The translations under genes were made by a program, and so were the position numbers. DNA of 40,345 nt, from the NCBI GenBank assembly GCA_943327755.2, contig CALPYF020000038.1:1-40345 (forward strand). The letters run 5' to 3'. Origin of the DNA: Deinococcus hopiensis KR-140 (GTDB taxonomy: Bacteria; Deinococcota; Deinococci; Deinococcales; Deinococcaceae). Below are positions 9,889 through 20,000 of this stretch, in pieces (within the stretch, counting starts at the first letter, position 1; each line of letters begins with the position of its first letter). A model generated the notes under the pieces. That model searched no databases, had not been told where the DNA came from, and was given only the letters and a program-made list of their open reading frames with translations.

Positions 9889-9919
9889 GGGCGTGGGGAC
9901 CCGGGGGCGTCCCACGCCC
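9889..9919 (-). promoter_or_regulatory. G+C-rich hairpin between dpdI and dpdJ
   Basis: An 11-bp stem with a single bulge: GGGCGTGGGGAC (9889-9900) pairs with GTCCCACGCCC (9909-9919) around an 8-nt loop. It lies in the only sizeable gap of the operon, 20 nt before the dpdJ start. No U-tract follows, so it is not a standard intrinsic terminator. It may set the dpdJ level by attenuation, mRNA processing or stabilisation. Confidence 0.5.
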
Positions 9920-9968
9920 CGCTAGAGGAACGGTTGGAGGAGGGTGATGTCCTGACGAACTCAGGTCG

Positions 9969-10679
9969 TCAAGGGGAAGGCTTCAACTGCACGGAAAAGG
10001 CCGGTAACAACCCATGTGCCCGCAGCCATTCCAGCACGTCGGCCGTCAGGTCGGCGAGGGTGGCCCGCCCGTCGCCGGTTCGCTCGAAGAACTCCAGGAC
10101 GGGGGCAGGCAGGTCCAGTTCCACTATGGCTTGGCGTAAACCGACGTACTGGGCGCCCAGGGTCTGTGCCTGGGCCACGAGCGCCGCAGTCACCGGCTGA
10201 GGGGCCCTTAAGCGCGCGTGGTCCTTGTTCAGTGCCCGCCACTGCTTGATCCGTCCGGTCCATTCCGGGTGACGCTCCAGCACTGTAAGTAGGGCGTCCG
10301 GGACGGGGGGCTTGAGGCGGTCGAGGTGCTCTTGCCACAGCCGTTGGCTGTCCAGAGCCAAGTCCTCAGTCAGGTTTTTCAGGTTCTTCAGGGCCACGTG
10401 GACGTCGTTGTTTAACAGACTGAGGTGATCCTGACGGGCCAGGAACCGGACTTTGTCCAGTTGCTTGAGCGTCCCGGTGAGCGACTTGGGTTGCTCAGAC
10501 CGAACAATACCGGCTTGCGTGAGCAAGTGCCAGGTTTTCAATACGGTGTTCAGTGCGATGACCGCCTCCCGTAGGCGGGTCCTGCGTTCGTTGAGTTGTT
10601 TCACCGTCTCGGTTTCATCTTTTAGGGCGTAGACGAAGTCGGCCCGGTCCTTCAGGCTCAAGGCCAATTCGCGAATCAT
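9969..10679 (-). CDS. dpdI: DpdI, helical accessory protein
   Basis: A 236-aa protein, almost entirely predicted helix, with heptad-like runs in 15-55 (KDETETVKQLNERRTRLREA) and 85-125, suggesting a coiled-coil or helical-bundle scaffold. No enzymatic motif is visible. ATG 10679 overlaps the dpdH stop (ATGA, 10676-10679), so it is translationally coupled to the ATPase. The name rests on position: it is the only gene between DpdH and DpdJ, where dpdI sits in the Salmonella island. No known biochemical role. Confidence 0.7.
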   Translation of the reverse strand: MIRELALSLKDRADFVYALKDETETVKQLNERRTRLREAVIALNTVLKTWHLLTQAGIVRSEQPKSLTGTLKQLDKVRFLARQDHLSLLNNDVHVALKNLKNLTEDLALDSQRLWQEHLDRLKPPVPDALLTVLERHPEWTGRIKQWRALNKDHARLRAPQPVTAALVAQAQTLGAQYVGLRQAIVELDLPAPVLEFFERTGDGRATLADLTADVLEWLRAHGLLPAFSVQLKPSP

Positions 10680-13600
10680 GAGTTTACCTCTCGAGTGAGG
10701 GTTTGCAGCACATGGACTGCGGCGTCCAGTTCACCAATTACCTCGCGCGCCAGGCTGCCGGCGTCGCCTTGCAGCTTGCCAATTTTGGCCGCCTGTTCTG
10801 CTTTATTAAGGCTCCGAGTGAGCGTGCCATTGATAGTGGTCAAGACGTCCCGGGCCCGGCGGGCGTCCACCCAGGGAATTTTGGCGGCCGCGTCAAGGCG
10901 GTCCTCAGGCGTTTCAGCGGCCAACAGGCGTTCGCACGCCCGCCGCACGGAGGGCAGGGGCAGCTCGCTAAACTCTTTAATCACTCGTTTGATCGTCTCA
11001 CTCGGCTCAACGCCATAACTGGTTTCCGTGACGAGCACCCCCGCCTTTGCTGCCGCTTGGAAGGCGCCATTCACGTCTTGCAGCGTGGTTATCAGGTCGT
11101 CATCGTTCAGGCTGTCGCTGAGCAGCTTTACCACCTGTGACGCTTCCTGGGCCGCGTCCTGCACGGCCGACGGCAAGGAAGCGATTAGTTTGGCGTTCAC
11201 TTCCCCCAGACCGTTCGGGTCCCACACCACCGTAGGTGCAGCGTCGTCGAGGCGGCGACCGCGCCTTTTCATGCTGCCCAACACGCGAGCCGCATCGATC
11301 ATCGCGACTTTCCCCGTTCCTTTCCGAACTCCGGAGAATGCCAAAAGTTCGTCACGCGCACGGTCGTGGCCCGCACGCCACTGCTCCAACTGCTTGCGCC
11401 ATCCAGGGGGCGCATCCGGTGCCGGTGGCCCGGGGGGTTGCAGCATCATGACCAGCCAGTCTTTTTGGGTGGCTCCCCCTTTGACATTGCCAGTGGCGAC
11501 GCCCTGCCAGTACAGCAGGTCGGCGGCCAGGGGCAGCGGGGTTTGCCCAGGCTGGCGGGGATCAATGGCGGCCAGTACTTCTTTGGCCCAGGCGTCGAAG
11601 GTCTCCGCCACCTGCCACGGCGCGTCCGGAAGATCCCGGGGCCACTCGCCATGCTTTTTGAAGTGCCGGTAGGCGCCCAACGCCAGGGCCACCTGCGAGC
11701 GGTCCTGACCGGGCAGAGGCAACTTCAACTTGAAGCCGGCACCGCGGGTGGGATTGGCCTGCCCTTCGAACTCCACGTTGTTGTGGTTGCCCCACAGGCC
11801 GCGCGCCTTTACGGCGCCGAGATCCAGGTTGAGAGCTTCGAAGTCCAGCACTTCGTTCAGGGCGGCAACCACCTCATTTCTCAGTTCCGTGGCGGCATTT
11901 TGGGGAAGGACTTCTCCAGCCCCCCAATACTGCAGAGGGGTACGTTTGCCTCCCTGTGGCCCCCGGCCCCTGCCGTCGTCGGCCTGCTCTTCCAGGGGGT
12001 TTGGAAGATCAATGACTGGGGGCGCTGGAATATTACTGCCGCGGGCAAACGGATAGCCGAGGGCTTCATGAATGCCTTTAGGCGCATCGTACTGGGGCCG
12101 GCCGCCACCCCAAATGCGGGCGACGGCATCGGCCTGCTTGCGGTGCGCGACGTCCGGAATAGTGTTCAGGCGCGCAGTGTCCGCGTCACTCAATGGTTCG
12201 ACGCCTTGCAGGTAGGCCTGCTGGAACCGCCGGGTCGGGAACGCCAGATCAGGAAGGCCATCTTGGGCCTCGCTGAGCGTTTCGCGTAAGCCGCGCAGCA
12301 GTTCGCGGGGATTGACCAACTCCGCCACTGGCTGATGACGGCGGTTGACGACATCGAGGGCTTCGGCGTTCAGGGGGAACAGTCCGACTGGCCCTTTAAC
12401 GTTGGCGAGGGTAACGCTTCCGAACGATAGGTGGCAGACCGGCTGGAACTGGCAGTTCGTACATGCCGATTCCAGGGTGGTCCCGGCGCGCAGTTGAGTC
12501 AGGTCCGACTGCAGTGTGGCGTCCCCGTGGCGGGCAGCGTTAAGGTACAGGCCGGCGAGGGTTTCCCGGACGTCTTTGGTTTTTTTCTGACTGCCGGGCT
12601 TCACGTCTAGGTCCACCACGAAGCTCAACCGGGTCCGGACGGTTTCCATGTCTTTGAAGTACCCGGTGGTGACGGCGAAGGCGACACGAATATCGCACAG
12701 GTCGCGCTGGTCATCGTCAATGAGGGCCTCCAACAGGGGACGTTGAATTCCTTGCAGCAGGGCGAAATCTTCGATCAGCAGAATCAGGGTCTTCTCCTGC
12801 TGTTTGAGGCTTTGCCGCACGTCTCGCATCAGCGACATCAGGTCGTCGCCGCTCAGGTTGTAGAGGCGCTGCAGCGCCGGGGCCAGGAAGTGATTCATGA
12901 TTGCCACGGCGGCCTCACGCACCCCAGCGTTCGTGGAGAGTTGCTGGTACAGCACCCGAACTTTGGCGCTGGCGGCCGCGACGTCCTTGAGCGTTAAGGG
13001 CAGATCCTCCGATTGAATGGCGAATGCGGCGTCTTTGTCTTCGGTGCGGCCGTGCAGGGCCTCTTTAATCAGTCGGGTAAGGACACTTGTGTCTGCGTCC
13101 AGGGCGCGGCGCACCACGTCTTCCAGCATGAACGCCGGGAGGTTTTGCTGGTAGAACTGCAGTTCATTCGCGGTGAGTGCCGTACCATTGGCGCGTTTGA
13201 TGTCCACGCCGGGGGGCATATGCTCAATCAAGTAAGCAAGGTTGCTACGCAGGTCCCAGACGGCCTGTGTGACGGTCAGGCCGTCAGCGGCCCGGGAGAG
13301 CCGCTCTCGGAACTGGTTGAAGACCTCACCCTGCAACTCTTTGAGAATGAGGGTAATAACGTCCCGGAGGTTGGTGCTGTGCTTGGGTACGTTCACGACG
13401 TGGCGGTCCGGCGTCCGCTCCACTTGGGTGTCCAGCCAGCGGATCAGGTGCGACTTCCCTGAACCGCTCGATCCGATGACGGGTACCAGCAGGTTGTTCC
13501 GTTTGGAACTTAGAAACTCATCGCGGAAGGCCTGCTCGCTGTAGTCCACTGCACCCTGATCACCGTCCCCAGAACGCCGGGTCATCTGGGCGGGTCGGTG

Positions 13601-13711
13601 CGTGGCCAGGAACACGGCTTCACTAGGACGGGCCGCGACGATCGTTAAGACCTCTTCGAGGGAGGAGGAGTGCCAGCAGACGAATTCACGGAATGGTTGA
13701 GGAGCGCTCAC
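10676..13711 (-). CDS. dpdH: P-loop ATPase DpdH
   Basis: A 1011-aa ATPase. Walker A is GSSGSGKSH (80-88) and Walker B is LILLIEDFALL, followed by AFAVTTGYFKD and VRTRLSF, an AAA+/STAND-like core. A cysteine motif CTNCQFQPVC follows the core and may bind metal. The long C-terminal half has no recognised fold. GTG at 13711 is the chosen start because it forms a GTGA overlap with the dpdG stop, matching the other junctions; an upstream ATG at 13780 lies inside dpdG. It is homologous in layout to the ATPase at 24981-27908: the same pre-Walker segment (VFLATH versus IFTLTH), the core, and PREL/PRNLL after it. Role: probable energy-coupling subunit of the restriction arm. Confidence 0.82.
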   Translation of the reverse strand: MSAPQPFREFVCWHSSSLEEVLTIVAARPSEAVFLATHRPAQMTRRSGDGDQGAVDYSEQAFRDEFLSSKRNNLLVPVIGSSGSGKSHLIRWLDTQVERTPDRHVVNVPKHSTNLRDVITLILKELQGEVFNQFRERLSRAADGLTVTQAVWDLRSNLAYLIEHMPPGVDIKRANGTALTANELQFYQQNLPAFMLEDVVRRALDADTSVLTRLIKEALHGRTEDKDAAFAIQSEDLPLTLKDVAAASAKVRVLYQQLSTNAGVREAAVAIMNHFLAPALQRLYNLSGDDLMSLMRDVRQSLKQQEKTLILLIEDFALLQGIQRPLLEALIDDDQRDLCDIRVAFAVTTGYFKDMETVRTRLSFVVDLDVKPGSQKKTKDVRETLAGLYLNAARHGDATLQSDLTQLRAGTTLESACTNCQFQPVCHLSFGSVTLANVKGPVGLFPLNAEALDVVNRRHQPVAELVNPRELLRGLRETLSEAQDGLPDLAFPTRRFQQAYLQGVEPLSDADTARLNTIPDVAHRKQADAVARIWGGGRPQYDAPKGIHEALGYPFARGSNIPAPPVIDLPNPLEEQADDGRGRGPQGGKRTPLQYWGAGEVLPQNAATELRNEVVAALNEVLDFEALNLDLGAVKARGLWGNHNNVEFEGQANPTRGAGFKLKLPLPGQDRSQVALALGAYRHFKKHGEWPRDLPDAPWQVAETFDAWAKEVLAAIDPRQPGQTPLPLAADLLYWQGVATGNVKGGATQKDWLVMMLQPPGPPAPDAPPGWRKQLEQWRAGHDRARDELLAFSGVRKGTGKVAMIDAARVLGSMKRRGRRLDDAAPTVVWDPNGLGEVNAKLIASLPSAVQDAAQEASQVVKLLSDSLNDDDLITTLQDVNGAFQAAAKAGVLVTETSYGVEPSETIKRVIKEFSELPLPSVRRACERLLAAETPEDRLDAAAKIPWVDARRARDVLTTINGTLTRSLNKAEQAAKIGKLQGDAGSLAREVIGELDAAVHVLQTLTREVNS

Positions 13712-14481
13712 GCTTTCACCTTCGTCACCTTGATATGGGAAATGTTCATCGTTGCCCCGTGCGGCAGGGTCAGGGTCCACTTTTCGGCGTCAGCGTGGGA
13801 CAGCAGGACGCACCGTTTAGCACGCATCAGCCCTTTCAGGGCGTAACTGACGCTGCTGGGAATAACGGCGTTCGTCACGGCCGGCAGGGCTGGCAGCGCG
13901 TCACGTAACCTGGCGTACACGTCCGCGACAGGGAATTCGCCGACGTCCGTTGCGGCGGTCAATCCGTAACTAAGGGCGCGGGTGGGGTCAGGCATAAATG
14001 CGCCGGCCATGTCGCGGGCCAGACCCAAGTACCGCATCCAGCGTTCAAAGTTGGAGAACTGTGTAGCGTTGGGAATGAACGCGGTGATGCCCAGGGCCTG
14101 CTTCTGATACTCATCAAACGTTTTGACTGCCGGCGCTCTGTACGCATCCTGGAGGAGAAACCACTGCGCAGCTGCACAGAACTTCTCTTCCTGGGCAAGC
14201 ACAGCGCGGCACAGACCGTGAAGATACGCGCGGTCATCCGCGAAAGCCTGCGCCGCAGAGATCGTTCCGTCACGGTCTTGAATGAGCCCCAGCGCTTTGG
14301 CTTCATTGAGCGCACTTTTCAGGATGTCACGGCCGTCACGGTACCGATCATCGTCGGGAAGATAGCTATGAGGCACCAGAAGGCGTGAGAAGTCCTCAGC
14401 GGTCCCAGGGAAAACCTTTGCCAGGTCGTACACCGCGCGGATGGCTTGGGGAAAGGCATCCGGATTCACCAGAATTGACAT
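13708..14481 (-). CDS. dpdG: DpdG, partner of the DpdH ATPase
   Basis: A 257-aa helical protein of unknown fold, possibly two winged-helix units (ILKSALNEAKALGLIQ, and FERWMRYLGLARDM followed by a hydrophobic hairpin). The C-terminus is beta-rich. The start is ATG 14481, 7 nt after the dpdF stop with TGAGGT just upstream; the frame is open to 14541 but that part overlaps dpdF. It overlaps dpdH by 4 nt. The protein at 24215-24997 has a similar length, similar central FERW/VNFW-LGL block and similar C-terminal layout, and also precedes a DpdH-like ATPase. The name rests on gene order E-F-G-H. Confidence 0.72.
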   Translation of the reverse strand: MSILVNPDAFPQAIRAVYDLAKVFPGTAEDFSRLLVPHSYLPDDDRYRDGRDILKSALNEAKALGLIQDRDGTISAAQAFADDRAYLHGLCRAVLAQEEKFCAAAQWFLLQDAYRAPAVKTFDEYQKQALGITAFIPNATQFSNFERWMRYLGLARDMAGAFMPDPTRALSYGLTAATDVGEFPVADVYARLRDALPALPAVTNAVIPSSVSYALKGLMRAKRCVLLSHADAEKWTLTLPHGATMNISHIKVTKVKA

Positions 14482-14488
14482 GTTGACC

Positions 14489-17002
14489 TCAGTTGACGGC
14501 GTGAAGGCGCCAGTGGATGTCGTAAAGATCGAGCGGTTCACCGCCGGCTGTCGTGTGGTGTGGAGCGGCCAGGACGATCCGCTCCTGTGCCGCAGCGTTC
14601 AGCCAGGCGACCGGGAGGTCCGGCCAAGTGATCGGTGCAAGACACACGGTGGGCAGGGGCGGGGCAAAGAGAAGGTCAATGTTCCGGTGGATCAGGAGTG
14701 GCGCACGGGCGCGCGCATTAAGCTCTTGGAGCGTGTCCCGGCTGAGTGTGCCGTCTGGATCCACCACGACGCAGATGCCTTTTTCGACCAGCGCCCTGAG
14801 CAGGTGCATCTGAGACTTATGGTCGTCGCAGGCGACGACGGTGACGCGGCCAGGACGGGCCCAATGGGTCAACTGCGTGGCCGGTGCGTGCCACCTGCTG
14901 ATGGTCGGAATTGGATCAATCCCATCCCAGGCGAAACTGCCTTGGGCCCGGCACACGGCACACCCGCCACACGCAGGCTGAGGATAAATAGCATCACTCG
15001 GGTCGATACCTGGGCCATGCACGCTGTAGGCCGACACCAGCACTGAGGACGCTTCGACCTGACCGGTCAGCAGGGCGCGGAGGGCTTCCAGGCTGCGCTG
15101 GGCATCGTCGCGTTGCGCGGCGCGGATGGGCTCCACCGCCGCCTGCCACGCCACGGCGTCCAGATGGAGGTCGCTGCGCAGTTGTACCCACTGCGTTAGG
15201 TGGTGCTCTTCGGTGGCCTGTTGAAACGCCTCCTCAGTGTCGTACGTTAAGCGTTGGGGCGGTGGGGCGTCACTCAACCGGATCAGGCCAGCACGGGCCA
15301 TCAAGTTCAGGGTGTGCATGTTCCAACTGCGGCTGCGCTGCGTGCTGTTCAGCAGGTCGGCGGGATTCAGGGCGCCGTTGACAGCATATAGGTGCGTCGA
15401 CAGAGGCCGGGCCGCTTGGAACATCCGGCGCCACCGGTCCAGGCCACGGGCGACACTGATGCTTTTGGCACTTTCATTCTTGAGGCCTTCCGCCACGATC
15501 CAGTCGCCTGGGGTCACCAGCGACAACGCCAGGGAAGCCCGGCCGTCACGGCCCCCGCGGCCTACCTCCTGGTAGTACCGGTCGATGCTTTCCGGCGCGC
15601 AGGCGTGGATTACGGTCCGCACGTGCGCCTGGTCGATGCCCACACCAAAGGCGGAGGTGGCCACCATGATGTCCAGGGTGGCGTCTTGCCAGCCCTGCAC
15701 GGCCTGTTGACGCTCCTGCGGTCCGCTTTGTCCGGTCACCAGGCCCACCCGGTCCAGGCCAGCATCTTTCAGAGCGGTGTGGAAGTGCTGGGCGTCTACT
15801 ACCTTGGTGGTATACACCACCAAGGGTTTGGGAGCGTGCAGCACAGCGTCGATTACGGCGGTCCGACGCTCGTCGGCGTCAGGCAGGGTGGCCGACCAGT
15901 AATCAATTTCAGGGCGAAGTTTTACGGCCGCAACTACTTCGTTGGTCTGCTCCCGGCCGAACAGTTCTCGAAGAGCCTGCAGATCGTTTCGCGTGAGTGT
16001 CGCTGTAAGAAGCAGGGTTTTGAAGGCTCGACCGCTGGGATTGGCGTCGAGAAGGGCGCGGCGGAGCCCCGCCAAAACTTGAAATTCCGGCCGGAAGCCA
16101 TTGCCCCATTGGGAGGCTAGGTGCACTTCATCAATCACTAGGAGGCCAAGCCCGCCGGTTTCCGCGACCTGGAACAGCGTGCCAGACAAGCCGCTGACCA
16201 GGGCTTCCGGTGACGTGATCAGTACCCGCTGATGACCCGCACGAATCCGTTCATGAAACACCCGTTTTTCGTCCTGAGACAGGCCACCGTGGTAAGCGAG
16301 GGCGTGAGGCAACTCGACCTCAGACCGGGTTGCGACGTGGTGTATGGCGCGTTCCTGGTCGAGGGCCAAGGCGACGGTGGGAACCACCATAATGGTCAGG
16401 TGGCCCTCTTTGGCCATCTGTAGGGCCGGAACTTGAGCGACTGCACTTTTCCCGGTGCCTGTGGGCAGGACCGTGATCAAGGTTGCCCCGGGCGGGGCAT
16501 ACCACAGGGCCCGCATGGCCTGCTGCTGCCCAGCACTACTGTAGTCATCAAACCCACTGAAGGCGGTGAAAAGCGGATCAGCAGGCACACTGTTGGCTTG
16601 CCGGCGTGAGCGCTCCGCGGCGGCGGCCGTTGGATCGGCCCCCGCCGCATAACTCGGCGTCCATGGCCGGGCTTGCAGGCGGAAATGTTGAGCGCCGTGA
16701 ACTTCAGCCGAGACGCTGCAGGTCGCCCACTGGGCTGCCGTTGGCCACGGCGTGCCCGGGGCGGGGGCCGGCACCACCAGGCTGACGTCCTCACTCCAGT
16801 TATGGGCTTCATAGCGCAGCACCTGGCGCGTCATCGAGACTAGATCCAGGCTATTAGGGTGGCCGCGGCGGGCCCGCATCGCCGCGGTCGCAGCCACCCT
16901 GACCCAGCGGCGGTAGGTGGGCTCCTGAAACTGCTCTTGCTCCCAGTCGCCTTGAAGCAGGGCGTCTTGAAGACGCATGAAGGCGGCACTTCTGTCGTTC
17001 AA
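14489..17002 (-). CDS. dpdF: RecQ-like SF2 helicase DpdF
   Basis: An 837-aa helicase. Residues 1 to about 150 are an N-terminal extension absent from RecQ. Core motifs: Walker A PTGTGKS (about 180-186), VIDEVHLASQWG, LLTATLT, GVGIDQAHVRTVIH and motif VI YYQEVGRGGRDG, typical of the RecQ branch. A cysteine cluster (CGGCAVC) in the last quarter recalls the RecQ zinc-binding domain. Expected to unwind DNA in the restriction complex. TTG 17002 is chosen because it forms a TTGA overlap with the dpdE stop, the same coupling used elsewhere in the operon; no ATG lies near, and the open frame to 17095 overlaps dpdE. The next gene follows after 7 nt. Confidence 0.87.
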   Translation of the reverse strand: MNDRSAAFMRLQDALLQGDWEQEQFQEPTYRRWVRVAATAAMRARRGHPNSLDLVSMTRQVLRYEAHNWSEDVSLVVPAPAPGTPWPTAAQWATCSVSAEVHGAQHFRLQARPWTPSYAAGADPTAAAAERSRRQANSVPADPLFTAFSGFDDYSSAGQQQAMRALWYAPPGATLITVLPTGTGKSAVAQVPALQMAKEGHLTIMVVPTVALALDQERAIHHVATRSEVELPHALAYHGGLSQDEKRVFHERIRAGHQRVLITSPEALVSGLSGTLFQVAETGGLGLLVIDEVHLASQWGNGFRPEFQVLAGLRRALLDANPSGRAFKTLLLTATLTRNDLQALRELFGREQTNEVVAAVKLRPEIDYWSATLPDADERRTAVIDAVLHAPKPLVVYTTKVVDAQHFHTALKDAGLDRVGLVTGQSGPQERQQAVQGWQDATLDIMVATSAFGVGIDQAHVRTVIHACAPESIDRYYQEVGRGGRDGRASLALSLVTPGDWIVAEGLKNESAKSISVARGLDRWRRMFQAARPLSTHLYAVNGALNPADLLNSTQRSRSWNMHTLNLMARAGLIRLSDAPPPQRLTYDTEEAFQQATEEHHLTQWVQLRSDLHLDAVAWQAAVEPIRAAQRDDAQRSLEALRALLTGQVEASSVLVSAYSVHGPGIDPSDAIYPQPACGGCAVCRAQGSFAWDGIDPIPTISRWHAPATQLTHWARPGRVTVVACDDHKSQMHLLRALVEKGICVVVDPDGTLSRDTLQELNARARAPLLIHRNIDLLFAPPLPTVCLAPITWPDLPVAWLNAAAQERIVLAAPHHTTAGGEPLDLYDIHWRLHAVN

Positions 17003-20000
17003 AATGGGTCCCTCGCGGACAGGACAACGGCGCCCACGGCGTCGAGGGTGACGGCAGGTGTGGCAATTCCGCCCAGAAGGGCCTCCGCCAAGCACTCCTC
17101 CACCGCCAGTTCATGGGCACCACTATCGCGTTGGCCTGCGGCTTGGCGGCTACGCAGAATGCCCAGTCGCTCGTTCACCACCGTCTGAGCGTGCCGGTGG
17201 GCACGTTCGATCACCGCAGTGAAGGCCGGATCAGCCCGCAACTGGGCGTCCGCCGTCGCGAGAACATGGTCACACATGGCTTTCCAGACTCCTGGCGGTG
17301 CGAGCTCTTCAAGCGCCCAAACCCTCTCTGTGGACAGGTTGCGGTCGCCGTTGTGATAAGGCCGTTCCAGAGCGCCCTTCGCTTCAGCCGAGACGGGGCG
17401 GCCATCTTGATCCAAGTGGATTGTCCACGTGGTGGGTCCCAGCAGGCCGTCCATCCGCCGGCCCAGGCTCGCTTCATCTAGGTGTTCGCGCTGCGCCAGG
17501 CGCGCCACGTCCCCAAGGTCACCAGAAACGGTGAAGTGCAGCGCGAAGGTAATGAGGTCATCGCCCGTCCAGCTAGGGTCGTGCCGCCAATAGGCGTAAC
17601 TGCGCCCGCGGTCATCCCAGTTGAGGTACGCCGTAATGGCGTCAACGAAGGGCTCCCCGGACCGGAGGAGCGCTAATCCATAGCGCTGGGCATCGCGTCG
17701 GGAGAAGGTACTTGCCCGCTGGAGGAGGGGGTGCAACACCTTGATGCGCTCCCAATTCACCAGGGTTTTATTCTTGTCAAAGCTGAACATGACGCTGCGT
17801 TCGTCATACGTGGTTTTGAACATGAGGGCGCTTTTGACCCAGCGCGTGAAGGACCGGTCGAACTCTTGCGCTTCCATGTCGTGCAAGGCCTCCATCTGCG
17901 CTTCGAGAACCTGCGAAGCGTCCAACTGCAAGGAATCGAGCATCTCAACCTGCCGAACCCGGTCGAGTTCGGCCTGCACCCTGTTTGGCAACTCGGCCAT
18001 CACGCGGTGTTGGGCGGCTGGACCATCAAGGGCTGCGTGACCGAATTCCTTCAACAGGCCGTCGAGCAGCACCTGCAAACTGGCCACTGACGTGTTGTGG
18101 ATGTCCAATGGCCCGCTAAGCAGGTCGGCGTGGTGGCGGATCACGTCGGGCCACGCCTCACTGATCACCACGCGGGAGACAATCTTGTCGCCCCGCCCGT
18201 AACGGTCCAGGCGGCCGAGGCGTTGCTCGAGCCGCCGCGCGTCCAGTGGCAAGTCCACATGCACGACTAGGTCCGCACACTGCAAGTTCAATCCTTCTTC
18301 CCCGGCTTCGTCAACTACCAGCACCAGCGCGTCTTGATGCTCTCGGAACCACGTCACGGCCGTTGCGCCTTGAGAGGCGAGTGCGGCGCGGCGCGGTCCC
18401 AGGAGTCGGTCGAGCTCGCTCAGGAGGCGCGTGGCGGCGGAGGGACTGCTGAGAAACACCACGGTCTTTCCGTTGGCTTGGCGCGCAGCCTGGGCGACCG
18501 CCCGGGCCACTTCTTGTTCAGTGGCAGTGGTGTCTGTCTGCTTCAAGCGTTCGGCCATCACGGCCAATGCGTCGCGCTCGCCAATGGACAATTGCTTGAG
18601 CGCCTGACGGTGCTTCACTGCCTCCGTCCATTCCGGCAAGCCGGTCACGGCGGCGGACCACATGTGCATCAGTGTCTGTACGGCCCCGGGCCGAGCCTGC
18701 TGCTCGGTTTCCACGTCCAGTACTTCGCGCCACGTGTCAAACGCTTCCCAAGCGCCTACGGTCCCTTGAAGCGCTACGGAGAGGGGGGGCCCCAGTTGTC
18801 GGCCGCGGACCAGGTGCTCGGCGTGGGTTTCCCGGCGGTGACGCAACATCCGCCGGTGTAAGCGGTAAGTCTCGCTGATGTATAAGCGGAGTGCGCCAAC
18901 CGTCGCCGGTGTATCTGCACTGTCACTGCGCAGGGTACGGATCATCTCGGCGACGCGCCGGTCTGCCGGGAATAACTGGAGAAGTTCATCGAACACGGTT
19001 TCCAGCAGCATGACGGGCACGTCGGGTTGAAGGGCAAACACAGCGTTGCCGAGGGCCTCTTGCGCCTGCACGCGAGCGTCAAATGCAGCCTCGTCCTTCA
19101 GGGAATACACGTTCGGATCGAGTAGGTGGAGCATCCCCAGGTATGCCCGGTGGTTACTGGACGCCGGGGTGGCGGACAATAGGAGTATCCGGGGGGTGCT
19201 CTTTGCTGCGGTGGCTAGGTGACGGTACCGCTGCTGTTCGGAAGCCGTGCCAAATGCTTCGCCCGAGATGCGGTGGGCTTCATCCACCACGAGGAGATCC
19301 GACAATGGAATAGAAGATTCGCCGTGCATCAGAATCTGCACGGTTGCCTGAGGAAAATCGCGCAACCGGAACCGGCGGTCCATTTCGTCGTTCCATTGGC
19401 CGACCAGGTGGGGTGGAACGAGGATGGTCACCTTCGCTTGCGGTCGGTCGATGAGAAGTTGGCGAATGATGATGCCTGCTTCGATGGTTTTGCCTAACCC
19501 CACCTCATCAGCCAGAAGGTATCGGGGCACCGGATCGTGAAGCACCTGACGGACCACTTCAACTTGGTGATCGCGCAGGTCAATGGCGCTTGACAGCAGG
19601 GCTGGAATGCCAGCACTGGCCGTTCGTTGTTCCAACAAGTGCTTAACCAATGGCCAGCGACGCTCGAAAAAATAGGGCGTTTCGTGGCCATGAAGTTTCA
19701 GCACTTCCATCGGTTCGACCGCCCCATCGGAACGCACGTACACGTCGGGCTCCGGCACGACTTTTTCGACGCCGTTTGGAAAGCGGACAATGAACGCCTC
19801 TGAGTTTTCACGCAGTTCTGTCAAGCGGCCCATTTTCCACGTGCCGCCTTGATTCACGTAGACGCGATTTTGCGGCCACGGGTCTTGTGATCGCAATTCG
19901 TTGGTCGGCACTTCGAACGCCCGCTGCTTGGCCATCGAAATGAAGTAACTGATTCGACTTAAGTCCCCGTTCACCTGGTGAACCTTGGCCAGTCCATACT

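Noticed and set aside
11366..12289. 307-codon plus-strand frame
   Set aside because: Antisense shadow of dpdH, whose codon pattern is clearly real.
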